A stretch of DNA of 9,198 bases from an uncultured Clostridia bacterium (GTDB lineage Bacteria; Bacillota; Clostridia; Oscillospirales; Acutalibacteraceae). The stretch spans positions 1 to 9,198 of the forward strand of contig CAMOCU010000021.1 in NCBI GenBank assembly GCA_946610835.1, in the 5' to 3' direction. A program made the position numbers and the translations under genes. Shown here in pieces: positions 1-6,455 of the stretch. Each line of letters begins with the position of its first letter. Within the stretch, counting starts at the first letter, position 1. The notes beneath the pieces were generated by a model, which saw only the letters and a program-made list of their open reading frames with translations, was not told where the DNA came from and made no database searches.

Positions 1-74
1 ACGGAAAAAGATCCATTCCTTCGTGCGCATCGGATTGAATCAGTGCTTCCTTAGGACAGGAATTGGCGGGAGTG
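1..74. other. left-edge sequence, possible end of a truncated gene
   Basis: This stretch downstream of the DUF4003 gene cannot be assigned with confidence. On the plus strand, frame 1 is open from base 1 to a TAG at 52-54 and would encode a 17-residue C-terminus (…DPFLRAHRIESVLP), convergent with the DUF4003 gene. On the minus strand an ATG at about 28-30 would begin MRTKEWIFFR and run off the left edge; its only Shine-Dalgarno-like sequence (AAGGAA) is about 16 nt away, which is too far. Third-position GC fits the minus reading better, while the stop position suits the plus reading. I see no hairpin with a T-run here that would end the DUF4003 transcript. Confidence 0.2.
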
Positions 75-1073
75 TCAGTGCGCGCTGCCGGAAACAGCGG
101 CAGAGGAAGCGGCTGTACCGGCAAGCAGAAGCATCACGGCGATTTGCTGCGATACAGTGAGCGCAACCATGCTGCCCAGCAGGGCGTCTTTTCTGGCAGG
201 GTCGGACAGACTGACGTCCAGTACGGTCTGCGCGGCGTACATGCGTCTGCGGTTTGCGCCCATGGAAAAGTTGGAGAACCCTTTTTTCGTTTTCAGGTAT
301 GCATCGGCTTCGACAATGGCGTCTGCGATCCGGTCGGCGGACATTCCGGGAATCAGCAGCGTTCCGAGCGTGATCCACTCATATCCCGTGCCCAAACGGC
401 ATTTACGCGCTTTGAGCGCGTCATACAGGGCGATAACTTTTTCGCATTTTTCCGCCGCAGGCGCCGGGTCGGCAGACAGCACATGGCTGAGTGACTGAAT
501 CAGGTTGCCGCTGACGTGACGGAACCGTGCGCGTAAAATCGCAAACGCTGCCTCCGATTCCTCAGCAATGTGCCGGGCGTCCTGCCCTGACAGAGCGAGG
601 ATTGCCGCGAAAGGGATGTCCTCGGTGGAGGTGAGAAAGCGGTGGCTGCTGCGCATGTTTTCGTAGATTTCCCGCGTGCGATCGACCAGCGTATGGGTGT
701 CCGTGCCGCTGTTGTCCGCGGCGATCAGGACAGCGGCAAGGAGCTTAAACGTGTTGTCAAATACTTTGTGCCGATTGATCAGACGGTAAGTTTCCTGCAC
801 GCGGTTCAAAAATAATTCCGCGTGACCGGACAGCACCATCTGCGTCAGGATCACAAGCCGTACCGTTCCGCGCAATTCGGAAAAAATGCCGGCATGCTGC
901 TTGAGAATTTCCCGCGCTTCGAGCAGCGATTCAACCGGGACAGCCATCCCTTTGCAGGCGAACATCTCTGCCGCGGCACAGGCCAGCAGACTGCTGTCCC
1001 ACTTGAATGCCTTTTCCATATCGTGTTTGTTTTGAACCAGCAGATCACACTGCCGCTGTAAACGCAGATCCAT
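75..1073 (-). CDS. DUF4003 family protein
   Basis: This gene encodes a 332-residue soluble, largely helical protein of the DUF4003 family, whose function is unknown. The family pattern is recognisable throughout: an N-terminal FKWDSSLLACAAAEMFACKG segment, a GIFSELRGTVRLVILTQM segment, a central HRFLTSTEDIPFAAILAL segment, LIQSLSHVLSADP near residue 200, and a small-residue Ala/Ser-rich tail typical of the family. There is no signal peptide; the moderately hydrophobic C-terminal stretch looks like family sequence rather than a membrane anchor. I chose the ATG at 1071-1073 because AAGAAGG lies 7 nt upstream and the family homology begins here; the reading frame stays open further upstream to 1250, but that extension crosses the promoter and a terminator. 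The gene appears monocistronic. The family call rests on remembered family patterns and is fairly firm; no biochemical role can be inferred. Confidence 0.85.
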   Translation of the reverse strand: MDLRLQRQCDLLVQNKHDMEKAFKWDSSLLACAAAEMFACKGMAVPVESLLEAREILKQHAGIFSELRGTVRLVILTQMVLSGHAELFLNRVQETYRLINRHKVFDNTFKLLAAVLIAADNSGTDTHTLVDRTREIYENMRSSHRFLTSTEDIPFAAILALSGQDARHIAEESEAAFAILRARFRHVSGNLIQSLSHVLSADPAPAAEKCEKVIALYDALKARKCRLGTGYEWITLGTLLIPGMSADRIADAIVEADAYLKTKKGFSNFSMGANRRRMYAAQTVLDVSLSDPARKDALLGSMVALTVSQQIAVMLLLAGTAASSAAVSGSAH

Positions 1074-1103
1074 GAAAGCACCTTCTTTTTGATTGCTGCA
1101 GTC

Positions 1104-1132
1104 AGTATAGCACAGTGCAAAGGTCATGTCAA
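1104..1132 (-). promoter_or_regulatory. sigma-A promoter of the DUF4003 gene
   Basis: Read on the minus strand, a perfect -35 TTGACA (1132-1127) is followed by a 17-nt spacer and a -10 TATACT (1109-1104) preceded by TGC, which also makes an extended -10. Transcription would begin near 1097, giving a leader of about 24 nt that includes the ribosome binding site. The match indicates strong vegetative expression. Confidence 0.8.
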
Positions 1133-1146
1133 ATTCGCAAAAAAGC

Positions 1147-1180
1147 AAAAGGCCGGCGCCCGTGAGGACGTCGGTCTTTT
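1147..1180 (-). terminator. hairpin terminator after the Cys-rich micropeptide gene
   Basis: Two 15-base arms (1147-1161 and 1166-1180) pair with two mismatches and one G:T around a 4-base loop. On the minus strand the GC-rich stem ends in CCTTTTGCTTTT, which fits a Rho-independent terminator. It lies 12 nt past the stop of the micropeptide gene and just upstream of the DUF4003 promoter, so it separates the two transcription units. The other strand ends in CTTTT, so weak bidirectional action is possible. Confidence 0.75.
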
Positions 1181-1192
1181 GGCGCGCAATCG

Positions 1193-1315
1193 TCAGCAGC
1201 CGCAGCCGTTGTTGCCCAGCGCGTTGTTGCAGCCACAGCCGCAGCCGCAATCCGAGAATAACAGGATGATAACCAGCAGAAGGATCCAGTTGTTATTGCA
1301 TCCGCAACCCATCAT
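1193..1315 (-). CDS. Gly/Cys-rich CGC-repeat micropeptide
   Basis: This gene encodes a 40-residue peptide: an N-terminal MMGCGCNNN, a short hydrophobic core (WILLLVIILLF, residues 10-20), then CGCGCGC, Asn-rich linkers and a C-terminal CGC. It has eight cysteines, all in Cys-Gly-Cys arrangements. The Shine-Dalgarno AAAGGAGGT is essentially perfect (1328-1320), with GGAGG 5 nt from the first ATG and 8 nt from the second (1312), so either Met may be used. A dedicated terminator follows. The architecture resembles the short Gly-rich single-helix peptides of spore formers (YjcZ-like) and clostridial Cys-rich peptides that automatic annotation sometimes labels with insect chorion protein names. 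Metal binding, disulphide cross-linking or a spore-coat role are inferences. The hydrophobic core is short for a membrane span. Confidence 0.75.
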   Translation of the reverse strand: MMGCGCNNNWILLLVIILLFSDCGCGCGCNNALGNNGCGC

Positions 1316-1364
1316 GTCGACCTCCTTTCGACTTGCGCGGCGTTTCCGCCCGCGCTTACACTGC

Positions 1365-1420
1365 CATACTATGCGGTGCGCCGCAGGGCGGTTCCTGAAA
1401 AATTTTTCGGGCATACTATG
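1365..1420. repeat. two palindromic CATACTATG boxes between divergent genes
   Basis: The 9-base sequence CATACTATG occurs at 1365-1373 and again at 1412-1420, start to start 47 bp. Apart from its central base it is palindromic. With flanks, the copies are inverted relative to each other (GCATAGTATGG on minus, GCATACTATGG on plus). CATACTA matches the CATnnTA -10 pattern of forespore sigma factors, but I find no matching -35 at a proper distance, and the second copy is too close to the plus-strand gene to serve it as a -10. The boxes could instead be operator half-sites. Confidence 0.4.
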
Positions 1421-1438
1421 GTGCAAGGAGGCGATAGA

Positions 1439-1636
1439 ATGTCTGTCAAAAATTTCGGCGGCAAAACCCCGTATGAGGACAACAGCGTGGAACTGGGCGA
1501 GGAGCTGACACCCGATCCGTTCTCCGACGTTCCGGAGCCGGCGAAGGTGCATCTGTCCCGGATGACCATGCGTACAACTCCCGGCAAGCGCGGCAAACTG
1601 CACCGTGAAACACCGCGCAACAATCGGCAATTTTGA
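1439..1636 (+). CDS. small hypothetical protein, 65 residues
   Basis: I do not recognise this protein. It is soluble and hydrophilic, with no signal peptide, membrane segment or cysteine. The N-terminal half is acidic (YEDNSVELGEEL, DPFSDVPEP) and the C-terminal half is strongly basic and turn-rich (RMTMRTTPGKRGKLHRETPRNNR), so it is bipolar in charge. The start is supported by AAGGAGG at 1425-1431, 7 nt before the ATG; the frame is open back to 1376 but the upstream part has no ribosome binding site and lies across the palindromic box region. It is divergent from the Cys-rich micropeptide gene and lies upstream of the ctsR promoter in the same orientation. No convincing terminator follows, so read-through into ctsR is possible. 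The strong RBS is the main evidence that it is a real gene. Confidence 0.65.
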   Translation: MSVKNFGGKTPYEDNSVELGEELTPDPFSDVPEPAKVHLSRMTMRTTPGKRGKLHRETPRNNRQF

Positions 1637-1715
1637 TCTTCTCTTGAATCGAAAAGTTTGAAAAATAAAGAAAAACTTAAAAAAACAGAGAAAACAAAAG
1701 ATTATGCCTGCTTTT
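1637..1715. other. A-rich intergenic stretch upstream of the ctsR operator
   Basis: This stretch is dominated by A runs on the plus strand and is far more AT-rich than its surroundings. Only a weak AAGTTT/AAACTT inverted pair is visible, without a T-tract, so it is not a plus-strand terminator. It may act as curved or UP-like DNA upstream of the heat-shock promoter; that is inference. I see no gene in it. Confidence 0.4.
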
Positions 1716-1761
1716 AAAGCGTCAAAAGTCGGATTTGACCTTTTCTGACCTTTGACGCTTT
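1716..1761. repeat. 11-bp perfect inverted repeat overlapping the ctsR -35
   Basis: AAAGCGTCAAA at 1716-1726 is the exact reverse complement of TTTGACGCTTT at 1751-1761, separated by 24 nt. The right arm contains the promoter -35 (1752-1757). Each arm carries one GTCAAA core of the CtsR half-site. There is no T-run after it, so a protein-binding role in DNA is more likely than termination. Confidence 0.6.
1734..1750 (-). promoter_or_regulatory. CtsR box, upstream, opposite orientation
   Basis: On the minus strand this reads GGTCAGAAAAGGTCAAA: two heptamers separated by AAA, matching the CtsR consensus RGTCAAA-NAN-RGTCAAA with one mismatch. It ends one base before the -35 hexamer of the operon promoter, so a CtsR dimer here would sit at the upstream edge of RNA polymerase. 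Confidence 0.6.
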
Positions 1762-1780
1762 GGTCAAAATGTTGTATACT
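1752..1780 (+). promoter_or_regulatory. sigma-A promoter of the ctsR-mcsA-mcsB-clpC operon
   Basis: The -35 TTGACG (1752-1757) and -10 TATACT (1775-1780) are separated by 17 nt, which is near consensus. Transcription should begin near 1787, giving a leader of about 43 nt. The promoter is flanked on both sides by CtsR boxes, and a further GGTCAAA half-site lies in the spacer (1762-1768). Strong promoter with tight repressor control is the expected arrangement for a class III heat-shock operon. Confidence 0.85.
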
Positions 1781-1788
1781 ATGACTAA

Positions 1789-1811
1789 AGTCAAAGAAAG
1801 TCAAAGTCAAA
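1789..1811 (+). promoter_or_regulatory. CtsR operator, three heptamers
   Basis: AGTCAAA-GAA-AGTCAAA at 1789-1805 is an exact match to the established CtsR consensus RGTCAAA-NAN-RGTCAAA. A third AGTCAAA (1805-1811) shares one base with the second. The site spans the predicted start of transcription and the early leader, so bound CtsR would block initiation of its own operon. Confidence 0.9.
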
Positions 1812-1829
1812 AGAAAGGCGGTGACGGAC

Positions 1830-2276
1830 GTGAATATGAGCAATAGTATTGCCCAGATGATTCTGAAAATGCTCGACCAGGACGGCAGTACAGAGATTCA
1901 GCGCAATGAATTTGCACAGGAAATGGGATGCGTTCCCAGCCAGATCAATTATGTGCTGTCCTCGCGTTTCACGCCGGAGCAGGGGTATATCGTGGAGTCC
2001 AAACGCGGCGGCGGCGGATATATCCGCATTCGGCGCGTCAACCTGGACAGGGGCGTGATGTTGATGCATGTGGTCAACAGTATCGGGCAGAGTCTGGACG
2101 AGCAGACCTGCCGGGCGCACATCACGAATCTGATGTACAGCAGGATCCTGGACGAACCGACGGCGAAGCTCTTGCTGGCCGCCACATCGGACGTTTGCTT
2201 CCGCGCGCTGCCGAAAGCACAGCGGGATGCGGTTCGGGCGAATGTTCTGAAACAGCTGCTGCTTGCATTGAATTGA
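1830..2276 (+). CDS. ctsR: CtsR, transcriptional repressor of class III heat-shock genes
   Basis: CtsR is the dimeric winged-helix repressor of clp genes in low-GC Gram-positives. The 148-residue product has the usual length. The helix-turn-helix spans about residues 25-47 (recognition helix VPSQINYVLSSRF), and the wing carries the signature SKRGGGGYIRIRR at 57-69; its glycines form the heat-sensing loop, and the preceding Arg (R59, equivalent to about position 62 in Bacillus) is the wing arginine phosphorylated by McsB. The helical C-terminal domain (about 75-148) mediates dimer and partner contacts. I chose GTG 1830 because AAAGGCGGTGA (1814-1824) gives an 8-nt spacing; a GTG at 1821 falls inside that site, and ATG 1836 (14 nt) is the alternative. 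It is first in the operon and autoregulated through the operators just upstream. Confidence 0.95.
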   Translation: MNMSNSIAQMILKMLDQDGSTEIQRNEFAQEMGCVPSQINYVLSSRFTPEQGYIVESKRGGGGYIRIRRVNLDRGVMLMHVVNSIGQSLDEQTCRAHITNLMYSRILDEPTAKLLLAATSDVCFRALPKAQRDAVRANVLKQLLLALN

Positions 2277-2308
2277 AAGAATATAGTCCGGTCAAACGCG
2301 GCGACGCT

Positions 2309-2320
2309 TTCCGGCCGGAA
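2309..2320. repeat. 12-bp perfect palindrome between ctsR and mcsA
   Basis: TTCCGGCCGGAA reads identically on both strands and lies in the 67-nt gap between ctsR and mcsA, just before the mcsA ribosome binding site. A nearby TCCGG (2287-2291) can also pair with its right half. It might fold in the RNA as a processing or stability element, but at this length in GC-rich DNA chance is quite possible. Confidence 0.3.
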
Positions 2321-2343
2321 CACAGGGAAAGGAAGCGATTGAA

Positions 2344-2865
2344 ATGTTGTGTCAAAATTGCGGCAAAAGAGAAGCTACCACGCATATCAAGCGGGTGGTC
2401 AACGGGGAGACTTCGGAAAGTCATCTGTGCGCGGAATGCGCCGCCTCAATGGGATATACGGATGTATTCTCCGGATGGGGAATGAGCCTGGGCGATCTGC
2501 TGGGAGGATTCCTCGGCGAGAGCACACAGGCGGCGGGACAGATCAGCCCGACGCTGCGCTGCCGGAAATGCGGCAGCAGCTGGCAGGATATCGTGCGGGA
2601 CGGCAAAGTCGGCTGCGCGGACTGTTACCGCACATTTTATGACCGTCTGGTGCCCACGCTGCAGCGGATCCACGGACGTATACAGCACACGGGCAAAACC
2701 ATAGCGCGCGAAACCGAAACGCCGCAGAAACCCGAGAAGAGCGAAGCCGAATTGCGCGAGGAAAAAATTGCCGCGCTGCGCGCGCAAATGGATGAGGCTG
2801 TGGCGGCTCAGGATTTTGAACAGGCGGCAAAGCTGCGCGACGAGATCCGCAGCCTGGAAGCGTAA
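2344..2865 (+). CDS. mcsA: McsA, zinc-binding activator of the arginine kinase McsB
   Basis: McsA binds and activates McsB and helps relieve CtsR repression during stress. The 173-residue protein shows the family layout: an N-terminal zinc module with C3/C6 and C29/C32 (CQNC, CAEC), a Gly-rich linker (about 43-66), a second module with C73/C76 and C91/C94 (CRKC, CADC), a charged linker, and a C-terminal UVR motif (about 142-173, ending AQDFEQAAKLRDEIRSLEA). All eight cysteines are present. The ATG at 2344 is preceded by AAAGGAAG about 7 nt upstream and begins directly at the first zinc knuckle, as usual. It lies 67 nt after ctsR and 18 nt before mcsB, in the standard operon order. Confidence 0.95.
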   Translation: MLCQNCGKREATTHIKRVVNGETSESHLCAECAASMGYTDVFSGWGMSLGDLLGGFLGESTQAAGQISPTLRCRKCGSSWQDIVRDGKVGCADCYRTFYDRLVPTLQRIHGRIQHTGKTIARETETPQKPEKSEAELREEKIAALRAQMDEAVAAQDFEQAAKLRDEIRSLEA

Positions 2866-2883
2866 AGAAGGGAGCGTGCGGTT

Positions 2884-3891
2884 ATGAATAAATGGTATAT
2901 TGAAAAGGGAGAACAGGGGGACATCGTGCTCAGCACACGCGTTCGTCTTGCGCGCAATCTGGAAGCGTATCCGTTCCCCGGCAAGCTGGACATACAGAGC
3001 AAGAAAAAAGTCTGCGATGAAATATGCGATGCGCTGCGGGACACGGACGACGTTTTTCGCCGTATCGACATGGCGTCACTGACGCGGTCGCAGGCTGTGT
3101 CGCTGGCGGAGCGGCATCTGATCAGCCCGGAATTCACAACCAACCGCGAGGGACGCGCGCTGCTGCTGACCGAGGACGAGAGCGTATCGGTTATGCTGTG
3201 CGAGGAGGATCATATCCGCCTGCAGGTCATGCAGGCCGGTCTTGCGCTGCCGCAGGCATACGCCATCGCCGACCGGATCGACTCCATGCTTGACAGCAAG
3301 CTGCAGTATGCGTACGATCCGCGGATCGGTTTTCTGACACGCTGCCCCACCAATCTCGGCACAGCCATGCGTGCTTCCGTGATGCTGCATCTGCCTGCGC
3401 TCAACGCAGCCGGACGCATTTCCGGACTCGCCGCGACGGTGTCCAAGCTCGGTCTTGTGATTCGCGGGGCATACGGCGAGGGCTCTTCTCCGCGCGGGAG
3501 CATCTTCCAGCTGAGCAATCAGATTACATTGGGTATTACGGAACAGGCGGCCATTGACAATCTGCAGGCCATCACCCTGCAGATCGTGGCGCAGGAACGC
3601 GCGGCGCAGGAGCGTCTGCTGCAGAACGAAACACAAGCGGATAAAATCTGGCGTGCACGCGGCATTCTCAGCAGCGCACGGTTGCTGAGCGGCGACGAAT
3701 TCATGGAACTGATTTCGCTGGTACGGATGGGCGTGGCGCGCGGATTGTTTGAAATCCCGATGGAAAAAATCAATGAGTTGATCGTGCGCATGCAGCCCGC
3801 GACGATCAACGCGGCAGGCGGGCAGGACTTTCCACCCGCCAAACGGGACGCGCTGCGCGCGGAAGCGGTACGCACGGCGCTGTTATCCTGA
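2884..3891 (+). CDS. mcsB: McsB, protein-arginine kinase
   Basis: McsB transfers phosphate from ATP to arginine side chains, inactivating CtsR and tagging proteins for ClpC-ClpP. It has the phosphagen (guanidino) kinase fold. Visible motifs are STRVRLARNL (residues 17-26), CEEDHIRLQ with the catalytic-type E108, CPTNLGTAMRASVMLHLPAL with C154 (equivalent to Bacillus C167), and RGAYGEGSSPRGSIFQLSNQ with E199 (equivalent to E212). The two alignable positions keep the same 13-residue offset, which supports the assignment. The phosphoarginine-binding RDxxRA motif is present near the C-terminus (RDALRA, 321-326). At 335 residues it is somewhat shorter than the usual 350-365. GGGAG lies 9 nt before the ATG. 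It follows mcsA by 18 nt and precedes clpC by 20 nt. Confidence 0.95.
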   Translation: MNKWYIEKGEQGDIVLSTRVRLARNLEAYPFPGKLDIQSKKKVCDEICDALRDTDDVFRRIDMASLTRSQAVSLAERHLISPEFTTNREGRALLLTEDESVSVMLCEEDHIRLQVMQAGLALPQAYAIADRIDSMLDSKLQYAYDPRIGFLTRCPTNLGTAMRASVMLHLPALNAAGRISGLAATVSKLGLVIRGAYGEGSSPRGSIFQLSNQITLGITEQAAIDNLQAITLQIVAQERAAQERLLQNETQADKIWRARGILSSARLLSGDEFMELISLVRMGVARGLFEIPMEKINELIVRMQPATINAAGGQDFPPAKRDALRAEAVRTALLS

Positions 3892-3911
3892 AGGAACGGA
3901 GGATATTGTGT

Positions 3912-6398
3912 ATGATGTATAAATTTACCGGCTTTACGGAAAAAGCCAATGCGGCGCTGAACGCCGCGATCGAAAAAGCGGAGCAAATGGGACACACATA
4001 TATCGGCACGGAACATTTGCTTCTGGGACTGCTGGCCGAGCAGGGCGGCGTTGCGGCAGATGCGCTCAGGCAGGCCAAAGCCGACGGCAAACAGATCGAA
4101 GAATTGATCCGCAGCACGGTCGGCATCGGCTCACCCACGGTGCTCACGCCCAACGACTTTACTCCGCGCAGCAAGCATATCATTATGAACGTGGCGGTAT
4201 CCGGCGCGCGTGCGCTCGGACACTCTTACGTCGGCACGGAGCACTTGCTTGCCGCGCTGCTGCAGGAAAGCGACAGCGCAGCGGTGACCGTGCTGCGGGA
4301 ATTGAATGTTCCCGTACAGGATGTGCGGCAGAATCTGCAAAAAGCCATGTCCGGCAGCGGCAATTACAAAACGCCTGCCGAGGAAAAGAAATCACAGAAA
4401 AGTCAGAACACACCCACGCTCAACCAGTACGGGCGCGACCTGACGGAAGCTGCGGGCAAAGGATTGATCGATCCCGTGATCGGACGCGCACAGGAAATTG
4501 AGCGCGTGATTCAAATCCTCTCCCGCCGGACAAAGAATAATCCCTGTCTGATCGGCGAACCGGGCGTGGGCAAGACGGCCATTGCGGAAGGTCTTGCGCT
4601 GAAGATTGCCGCGGGCGAGGTGCCGGAAACTCTGCGCGACAAACGGATCGTGGCGCTCGACCTGACGGGTATGGTGGCAGGAACAAAGTACAGAGGCGAT
4701 TTTGAAGAACGCATCAAATCCGCCATGGACGAGGTGGTGCAGGCGGGCGATGTGATTCTGTTTATCGACGAAATCCACACCATTGTCGGCGCAGGCGCGG
4801 CGGAAGGCGCTGTGGATGCGGCAAACATTCTCAAGCCCTCGCTCGCGCGCGGAGAAATGCAGGTGATTGGCGCCACGACGATTGAGGAATACCGCAAGAA
4901 TATCGAAAAAGACGCCGCGCTTGAACGGCGGTTCCAGCCGGTGACGGTGGGCGAACCTTCCGAGGAGGAAGCCATCGAGATTCTGCGCGGTCTGCGCGAC
5001 AAATATGAGGCGCATCACAAGGTGCGCATTACGGACGAAGCGGTTGTGGCTGCGGTGCAGATGTCCGCACGGTATATCGGCGACCGGTTCCTGCCGGATA
5101 AGGCGATTGACCTGGTGGACGAGGCCGCGTCGCGTGTGCGGCTGCGTGCATTCACCGCGCCGCCCGATCTCAAAGCGTTGGAAAATCATTTGCGCGAATT
5201 GGGCGAGGAGAAGGCGTCCGCTGTCAACACACAGGAATTTGAACGCGCGGCGCAGCTGCGGGACGAGGAGAAAAAGCTGCAGACCCAGCTGGAGGATCAA
5301 AAGCGTCAGTGGCAGGAGAAAAATCAGGGCAGCACGGAAGAAGTGACCGCCGAGGAAATTGCCCAGATCGTGTCCCAATGGACAGGTATTCCCGTTGTGC
5401 AGCTCACGCAGGAGGAAAGCGAACGGCTGCTGCATATGGAAGAGGAACTGCATCAGCGCATTGTCGGCCAGCAGGAGGCTGTGCATGCTGTGGCGCGTGC
5501 GATCCGACGCGGCAGAGTGGGTCTGAAGGATCCCAAACGTCCCATTGGTTCGTTTATTTTCCTCGGCCCGACCGGCGTCGGAAAAACCGAACTGTGCAAA
5601 ACACTTGCCGCAACGATGTTCGGTGACGAGAATGCCATGATCCGCCTGGATATGTCTGAATATATGGAAAAGCATACGGTATCCCGTCTGGTGGGTTCGC
5701 CGCCCGGGTATGTGGGATATGACGAAGGCGGACAGCTGACAGAAAAGGTGCGCCGCAAGCCGTATTCCGTGATCCTGTTTGACGAGATCGAAAAGGCGCA
5801 TCCGGATGTGTTCAACATGCTGCTGCAGATTCTCGACGACGGTATTCTGACCGATTCGCAGGGACGCAAGGTGGATTTTAAAAACTGTGTGATTATCATG
5901 ACGTCGAACCTCGGCGCAAAGCAGATCACCGGCCAGACCGGCGGCACGCTCGGTTTCAACGGCGGCGATGCGGATGGTATGCTCAGCCAGAGCCGCATCC
6001 GTGACGCGGTGCTGGGCGAGCTTAAGCAGGCGCTGCGGCCGGAATTCCTCAACCGTGTGGACGAGGTGATTGTGTTCCACCAGCTGACGAAGCCGGATAT
6101 CCGGGAAATTGCGCGCCGTCTGTTGACAACGCTGCAGAAGCGCGTGGCTGCGATGGACATCACGCTGACATTTACAGACGCTGCGATCGACCGTGTTGCG
6201 GATGCGGGATTCGACCCGGTTTACGGAGCGCGTCCGCTCAAGCGCGCGATTCAGACGCGCATTGAAGATACGCTGTCCGAGCGGATGCTCGACGGCACGG
6301 TCAAGCCGGGCACGCCGTATGTGTGCGACTTCCGGGAGGACATGTTTGTGTTTGACAGCGCGAACAGCGGCGGCGATCCTGCCGAACCTGCTGAATAA
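3912..6398 (+). CDS. clpC: ClpC, AAA+ unfoldase of the ClpCP protease
   Basis: ClpC is a hexameric ATP-driven unfoldase that threads phosphoarginine-tagged or adaptor-bound proteins into ClpP. The 828-residue product has two N-terminal Clp repeats (about 4-75 and 80-145, each with a GH-Y-GTEHLL core), D1 with Walker A GEPGVGKT (K221) and Walker B FIDE (E287), a coiled-coil M-domain with a UVR-like motif (about 415-480), and D2 with Walker A GPTGVGKT (K558) and Walker B LFDE (E625). The LGF tripeptide at 680-682 is the ClpP-docking loop, so it is a protease partner rather than a ClpB disaggregase. I chose ATG 3912 because GGAGG (3898-3902) lies 9 nt upstream; TTG 3906 is too close and ATG 3915 is possible. 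It is last in the operon; radA and disA do not follow as they do in Bacillus. Confidence 0.97.
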   Translation: MMYKFTGFTEKANAALNAAIEKAEQMGHTYIGTEHLLLGLLAEQGGVAADALRQAKADGKQIEELIRSTVGIGSPTVLTPNDFTPRSKHIIMNVAVSGARALGHSYVGTEHLLAALLQESDSAAVTVLRELNVPVQDVRQNLQKAMSGSGNYKTPAEEKKSQKSQNTPTLNQYGRDLTEAAGKGLIDPVIGRAQEIERVIQILSRRTKNNPCLIGEPGVGKTAIAEGLALKIAAGEVPETLRDKRIVALDLTGMVAGTKYRGDFEERIKSAMDEVVQAGDVILFIDEIHTIVGAGAAEGAVDAANILKPSLARGEMQVIGATTIEEYRKNIEKDAALERRFQPVTVGEPSEEEAIEILRGLRDKYEAHHKVRITDEAVVAAVQMSARYIGDRFLPDKAIDLVDEAASRVRLRAFTAPPDLKALENHLRELGEEKASAVNTQEFERAAQLRDEEKKLQTQLEDQKRQWQEKNQGSTEEVTAEEIAQIVSQWTGIPVVQLTQEESERLLHMEEELHQRIVGQQEAVHAVARAIRRGRVGLKDPKRPIGSFIFLGPTGVGKTELCKTLAATMFGDENAMIRLDMSEYMEKHTVSRLVGSPPGYVGYDEGGQLTEKVRRKPYSVILFDEIEKAHPDVFNMLLQILDDGILTDSQGRKVDFKNCVIIMTSNLGAKQITGQTGGTLGFNGGDADGMLSQSRIRDAVLGELKQALRPEFLNRVDEVIVFHQLTKPDIREIARRLLTTLQKRVAAMDITLTFTDAAIDRVADAGFDPVYGARPLKRAIQTRIEDTLSERMLDGTVKPGTPYVCDFREDMFVFDSANSGGDPAEPAE

Positions 6399-6411
6399 AC
6401 AATCCTAAAAT

Positions 6412-6450
6412 ATGCCGCGCTCTCTCCGTTTATCGGACAGAGCGCGGCAT
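6412..6450. terminator. bidirectional terminator between clpC and the lipoprotein gene
   Basis: The arms ATGCCGCGCTCT (6412-6423) and AGAGCGCGGCAT (6439-6450) pair perfectly over 12 bp, and after one C-C mismatch four more pairs close a TTTAT loop. TGATTTT follows on plus and ATTTT follows on minus, so one hairpin can end both convergent transcripts. It lies 13 nt after the clpC stop and 5 nt past the stop of the minus-strand gene. Confidence 0.9.
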
Positions 6451-6455
6451 TGATT

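Noticed and set aside
63..494. Plus-strand frame opposite the DUF4003 gene.
   Set aside because: It is antisense to a recognisable family protein, has no ribosome binding site, and shows no domain.
1704..1748. 14-residue plus-strand frame (MPAFKASKVGFDLF) inside the ctsR operator.
   Set aside because: It has no Shine-Dalgarno sequence and lies upstream of the operon promoter, so it would not be in the main leader. The bases are explained by operator repeats.
1193..1843. Long minus-strand frame that would extend the Cys-rich micropeptide to 216 residues.
   Set aside because: The extension crosses the divergent gene, the ctsR promoter and the CtsR operator. The strong RBS sits directly before the short start at 1315, and the extension shows no family.
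2290..2296. A lone GGTCAAA half-site between ctsR and mcsA.
   Set aside because: CtsR needs paired heptamers, and no second copy lies at the right spacing. No promoter elements are seen beside it.
3076..3636. Minus-strand frame of 186 codons within mcsB.
   Set aside because: It is the antisense shadow of a clearly assigned mcsB and has no ribosome binding site or known domain.
4392..6080. A 562-codon open frame on the minus strand opposite clpC.
   Set aside because: It lies entirely antisense to clpC, whose domains and motifs are unambiguous. Long antisense frames are common in GC-rich coding DNA, and its sequence is His/Arg/Leu-rich with no recognisable domain.
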